64,000 nucleotides of DNA from contig NZ_JAINVU010000005.1 of the NCBI RefSeq assembly GCF_019880555.1, positions 248,001 to 312,000 on the forward strand. The letters run 5' to 3'. Below are positions 61,940 to 64,000 of this stretch, one piece after another; within the stretch, counting starts at the first letter, position 1; every line of letters begins with the position of its first letter. The notes below the pieces were generated by a model that had not been told where the DNA came from, did no database searches, and worked only from the letters and a program-made list of their open reading frames with translations. Both the position numbers and the translations under genes were made by a program. Source of the stretch: Hephaestia mangrovi. Lineage in GTDB: Bacteria > Pseudomonadota > Alphaproteobacteria > Sphingomonadales > Sphingomonadaceae.

Positions 61940-64000
61940 TTATCGTCGGACCGCGACGCTGGCCTTAAGCGCCGGATCGTCGCGCAAGGTGAGATAGAGC
62001 TTGCCGTCGCGCGGCCGTGGCACGGTGAGCGTGGTGTCGGTGAAGCCGTCCGGAATCGTCATGGCGCCGGCCATATCGGCGGCCGGGGCGACGCGATCGA
62101 TCAGAAACAGGCGGTTGCCGGCCAGCGTGCATCGTCCGCTGCCGGTGCATGACACGGCGTCGATCGCGGGCAGCCGGACGAGGCTGGCGAGCGGGGTCCA
62201 GCCGGTTGCGACACCGTCGATCCATAGGCGGAACCGGATCGGGCCGAATGCCGCCGGGCCGAGTGCCTTGGCCGGATCGATTGTAACGATGGCTACCGTG
62301 TCGCTCTGCAGCGTGTAGCCATCGCTTGCATCGATAGTCGCGCTGGCGCGACCATCGGCGGTTGCCAGCTCGACCTTTTCGGCGCCGGTGAGCCGCTCGT
62401 TGCCGGTCGCGCGCAGCGAGAAGGTCAGCCGATCGCCGGGTGTGACGACGTCGCCGCCGACCGAGATCGGCAAGCCCGCAGCCGCGGCGTCATGAGCGAC
62501 GCTGCGTTGAATCAATTCGATTTGCGGGCGCGGCGGCAAAACCGTCAGCGACAGGCGGCGAGTGCGGCCGTCGGTCAGCGCGATCGTCGCGGTTTGGCGG
62601 CTGCCGGCGGCAAGCGCCTGCGCCGTAGCCATATCCGTCGCGTCGAGATCGAGCGTATCCTTGTCGCCGACGCGCTTGAGCGCGCCCGGCTTGAACGTGG
62701 CCGATCCGATCGACACCGAGGCGACGGTATCGAGCCGCGTGCCGGTCAGCATTGCATCGGCATCGCCGGCATGGAGCGTCAGCGCGTCGAAATGGCCGGC
62801 CTGGGCCAGCGCAGTCAGCGCGATGCGATCGGTCGTGCCGCCGCGCTGATCGATCAGCAGCGTCATCGGGCCGGGATCGGCCTTGTCGAGCGGCAGCGCG
62901 ACGCTGATTCGCCCGTCGCCCGCCGCTTGCCATTTGGCCTGCCGTGGCGGACCGTTGCCATCGTCAAGCGATACGCCGCTGATGCAGGCGGGGGCGCCGC
63001 CCGCGAGCACCAGCTGATTGTCGCGGCCGACCACCACGCTGGCGGGATCGTCCGCAGGCTTCCAGCCGTTCGCCGGCGGCACTTGCAGCGTGAAGGAAGG
63101 GCCGTCGAACGGCGCGAAGCCCCATCGGCCGTGCAGCCGCGCTTCGGCGTCGGCATCGATGCCGGCGGCTTCGATCGCCTTGCCGGTAATGACATAGCCG
63201 CCCCTCGCCGGATCGGCCGTCGCCGGCAGGTCGACGCTCGTCGCCCCCTTTCGGGGCACGCGCAGCACCATGTCGTGGGCATAGCCGGTGGCATAGACCA
63301 GCGGCGCCCCCTCGACCGGCAGCAGCAGATCGTCGCCGCGCGCGCAAAACGCGGTCTGATCGCCGGCGCGGCGCAATGGCGGCGGCTGCACCGGCTCGAT
63401 CGCCGGCATACCGATCACCATCACCGACGCCGGTTTGCCGAACGAAGGCGCGGCGTTGAGCAACAGGCTCATACGGTCGCCGGCCTCGCGGGTGATCGCC
63501 GGGATATATTGCAACTGGGTGGTCTGGAACGCACCGAAGATGCGCGCGAGATCGCGGACGACGCCGATATAGGGGCTGTAATAGCCATAGCCGGCCTTGG
63601 CGGTCGAGCTGATCTGGAAGGCGAGATCGGTCGGCGCGCCGGACAATGTCTCGGCGAGTTCGGAACTGTGCGTGTCGGCGAGCAGCAGCGACTCGCGATC
63701 CTGCGTCAGGCACGCCGCCTGCGATTCGACCGGCTTCTGCAGACAGTCCGCGTTGAGCTTGATCGACAGGCTGCGCGTCAACACCGGCGAGACATCGGCG
63801 ATCCGATCGGGCGCGTCGCGCTCGAGATCGTGGATATGGCCGAGGAAGGCATCGAGCCGGGCACGGTCGAGCGAGGCCTGGTTGAGCTCCTGCGAGGCGC
63901 GGACGAAGGTGCCCGGCTGCTTGCGCACCGCCGATACCACGGCGTCGAAATCGCCGTTGTCCTGGGGCATCAGCAACAGCACGAACTGGCGCGCGCCTTC
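61940..64000 (-). CDS. Large unrecognised protein (5' end cut by window edge)
   Basis: 686 residues are visible and the frame is open to base 64000 (it continues upstream as EGARQFVLLLMPQ). The first visible ~200 residues are mixed (DAVVSAVRKQPGTFVRASQELNQA), followed by a long beta-rich part with many short strand segments (VVVGRDNQLVLAGG, MTLLIDQRGGTTDRIALTAL, ATIALTDGRTRRLSLTVL). It ends in a domain with a C-x6-C pair (SCTGSGRCTLAG). The pattern suggests a secreted or surface protein with repeated beta domains. I do not recognise the family. It converges with holA, with no gap. Confidence 0.7.
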   Translation of the reverse strand, partial: EGARQFVLLLMPQDNGDFDAVVSAVRKQPGTFVRASQELNQASLDRARLDAFLGHIHDLERDAPDRIADVSPVLTRSLSIKLNADCLQKPVESQAACLTQDRESLLLADTHSSELAETLSGAPTDLAFQISSTAKAGYGYYSPYIGVVRDLARIFGAFQTTQLQYIPAITREAGDRMSLLLNAAPSFGKPASVMVIGMPAIEPVQPPPLRRAGDQTAFCARGDDLLLPVEGAPLVYATGYAHDMVLRVPRKGATSVDLPATADPARGGYVITGKAIEAAGIDADAEARLHGRWGFAPFDGPSFTLQVPPANGWKPADDPASVVVGRDNQLVLAGGAPACISGVSLDDGNGPPRQAKWQAAGDGRISVALPLDKADPGPMTLLIDQRGGTTDRIALTALAQAGHFDALTLHAGDADAMLTGTRLDTVASVSIGSATFKPGALKRVGDKDTLDLDATDMATAQALAAGSRQTATIALTDGRTRRLSLTVLPPRPQIELIQRSVAHDAAAAGLPISVGGDVVTPGDRLTFSLRATGNERLTGAEKVELATADGRASATIDASDGYTLQSDTVAIVTIDPAKALGPAAFGPIRFRLWIDGVATGWTPLASLVRLPAIDAVSCTGSGRCTLAGNRLFLIDRVAPAADMAGAMTIPDGFTDTTLTVPRPRDGKLYLTLRDDPALKASVAVRR

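Overview
The window looks like chromosomal DNA of a Sphingomonadaceae-type alphaproteobacterium (Sphingomonas or a close relative). This rests on the high GC content with strong GC bias at third codon positions, on family content (Coq4, DUF1491, YcgN, MmcB, CrtZ, long-form HPF, DUF3576), and above all on the gene order around a probable replication origin. It is core chromosome: I see no insertion sequence, prophage, CRISPR array, tRNA or rRNA gene.

The central landmark is a probable oriC at about 28640-28927, between divergently oriented ppsR and hemE. To its left, on the minus strand, run ppsR, maf, aroE, coaE, dnaQ, hpf and ptsN. To its right, on the plus strand, run hemE, hemJ, rho, mnmE, mnmG, rsmG, parA and parB. 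As I recall it, this is the arrangement around the Caulobacter origin. The intergenic stretch holds a perfect DnaA box, weaker boxes, four GANTC (CcrM) sites and an AT-rich end beside hemE. Four parS sites (33570-37664) lie 5-9 kb to the right, two of them inside rsmG, so the segregation centre, its ParA/ParB proteins and the origin are all in view.

Left part (1-28639): xth-ribA, an exported esterase, a TSUP permease with rlmN, an epimerase with a divergent LysR regulator and a clear operator palindrome between them, a histidine phosphatase pair, an outer-membrane barrel, then replication and repair genes dnaN, recF and gyrB spread among a Coq4 gene, a carboxymuconolactone decarboxylase-like gene, LemA and small hypotheticals. 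Next come YghU, an exported methyltransferase-like lipoprotein, a SCO/YcgN/DUF45 operon, an ankyrin protein, MmcB, a cell-wall hydrolase and a DUF1491-thioesterase-ptsN cluster.

Right part (39400-64000): PilZ, CrtZ, sucC (without sucD), etfBA, acylphosphatase, a SYLF lipoprotein, a HerA-like ATPase, a short low-GC segment with an unrecognised secreted protein, a small ATPase, a methyltransferase, a structured intergenic locus with a possible 18-residue peptide gene, tlpA, an argH-lipoprotein-lysA-siroheme-corA operon, HAD and YggS genes, a thiamine-phosphate-synthase-like gene, and a DUF3576-leuS-lptE-holA cluster. The window ends inside a large unrecognised exported-type gene.

Many genes are joined by 4-base ATGA or GTGA overlaps, so translational coupling is the rule here. 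The main unexplained signals are the peptide/RNA locus at 48928-49250, three well-formed operator-like palindromes upstream of coq4, the epimerase/LysR pair and the SYLF gene, a dispersed hairpin repeat with compensatory changes, and a stack of hairpins behind rho.
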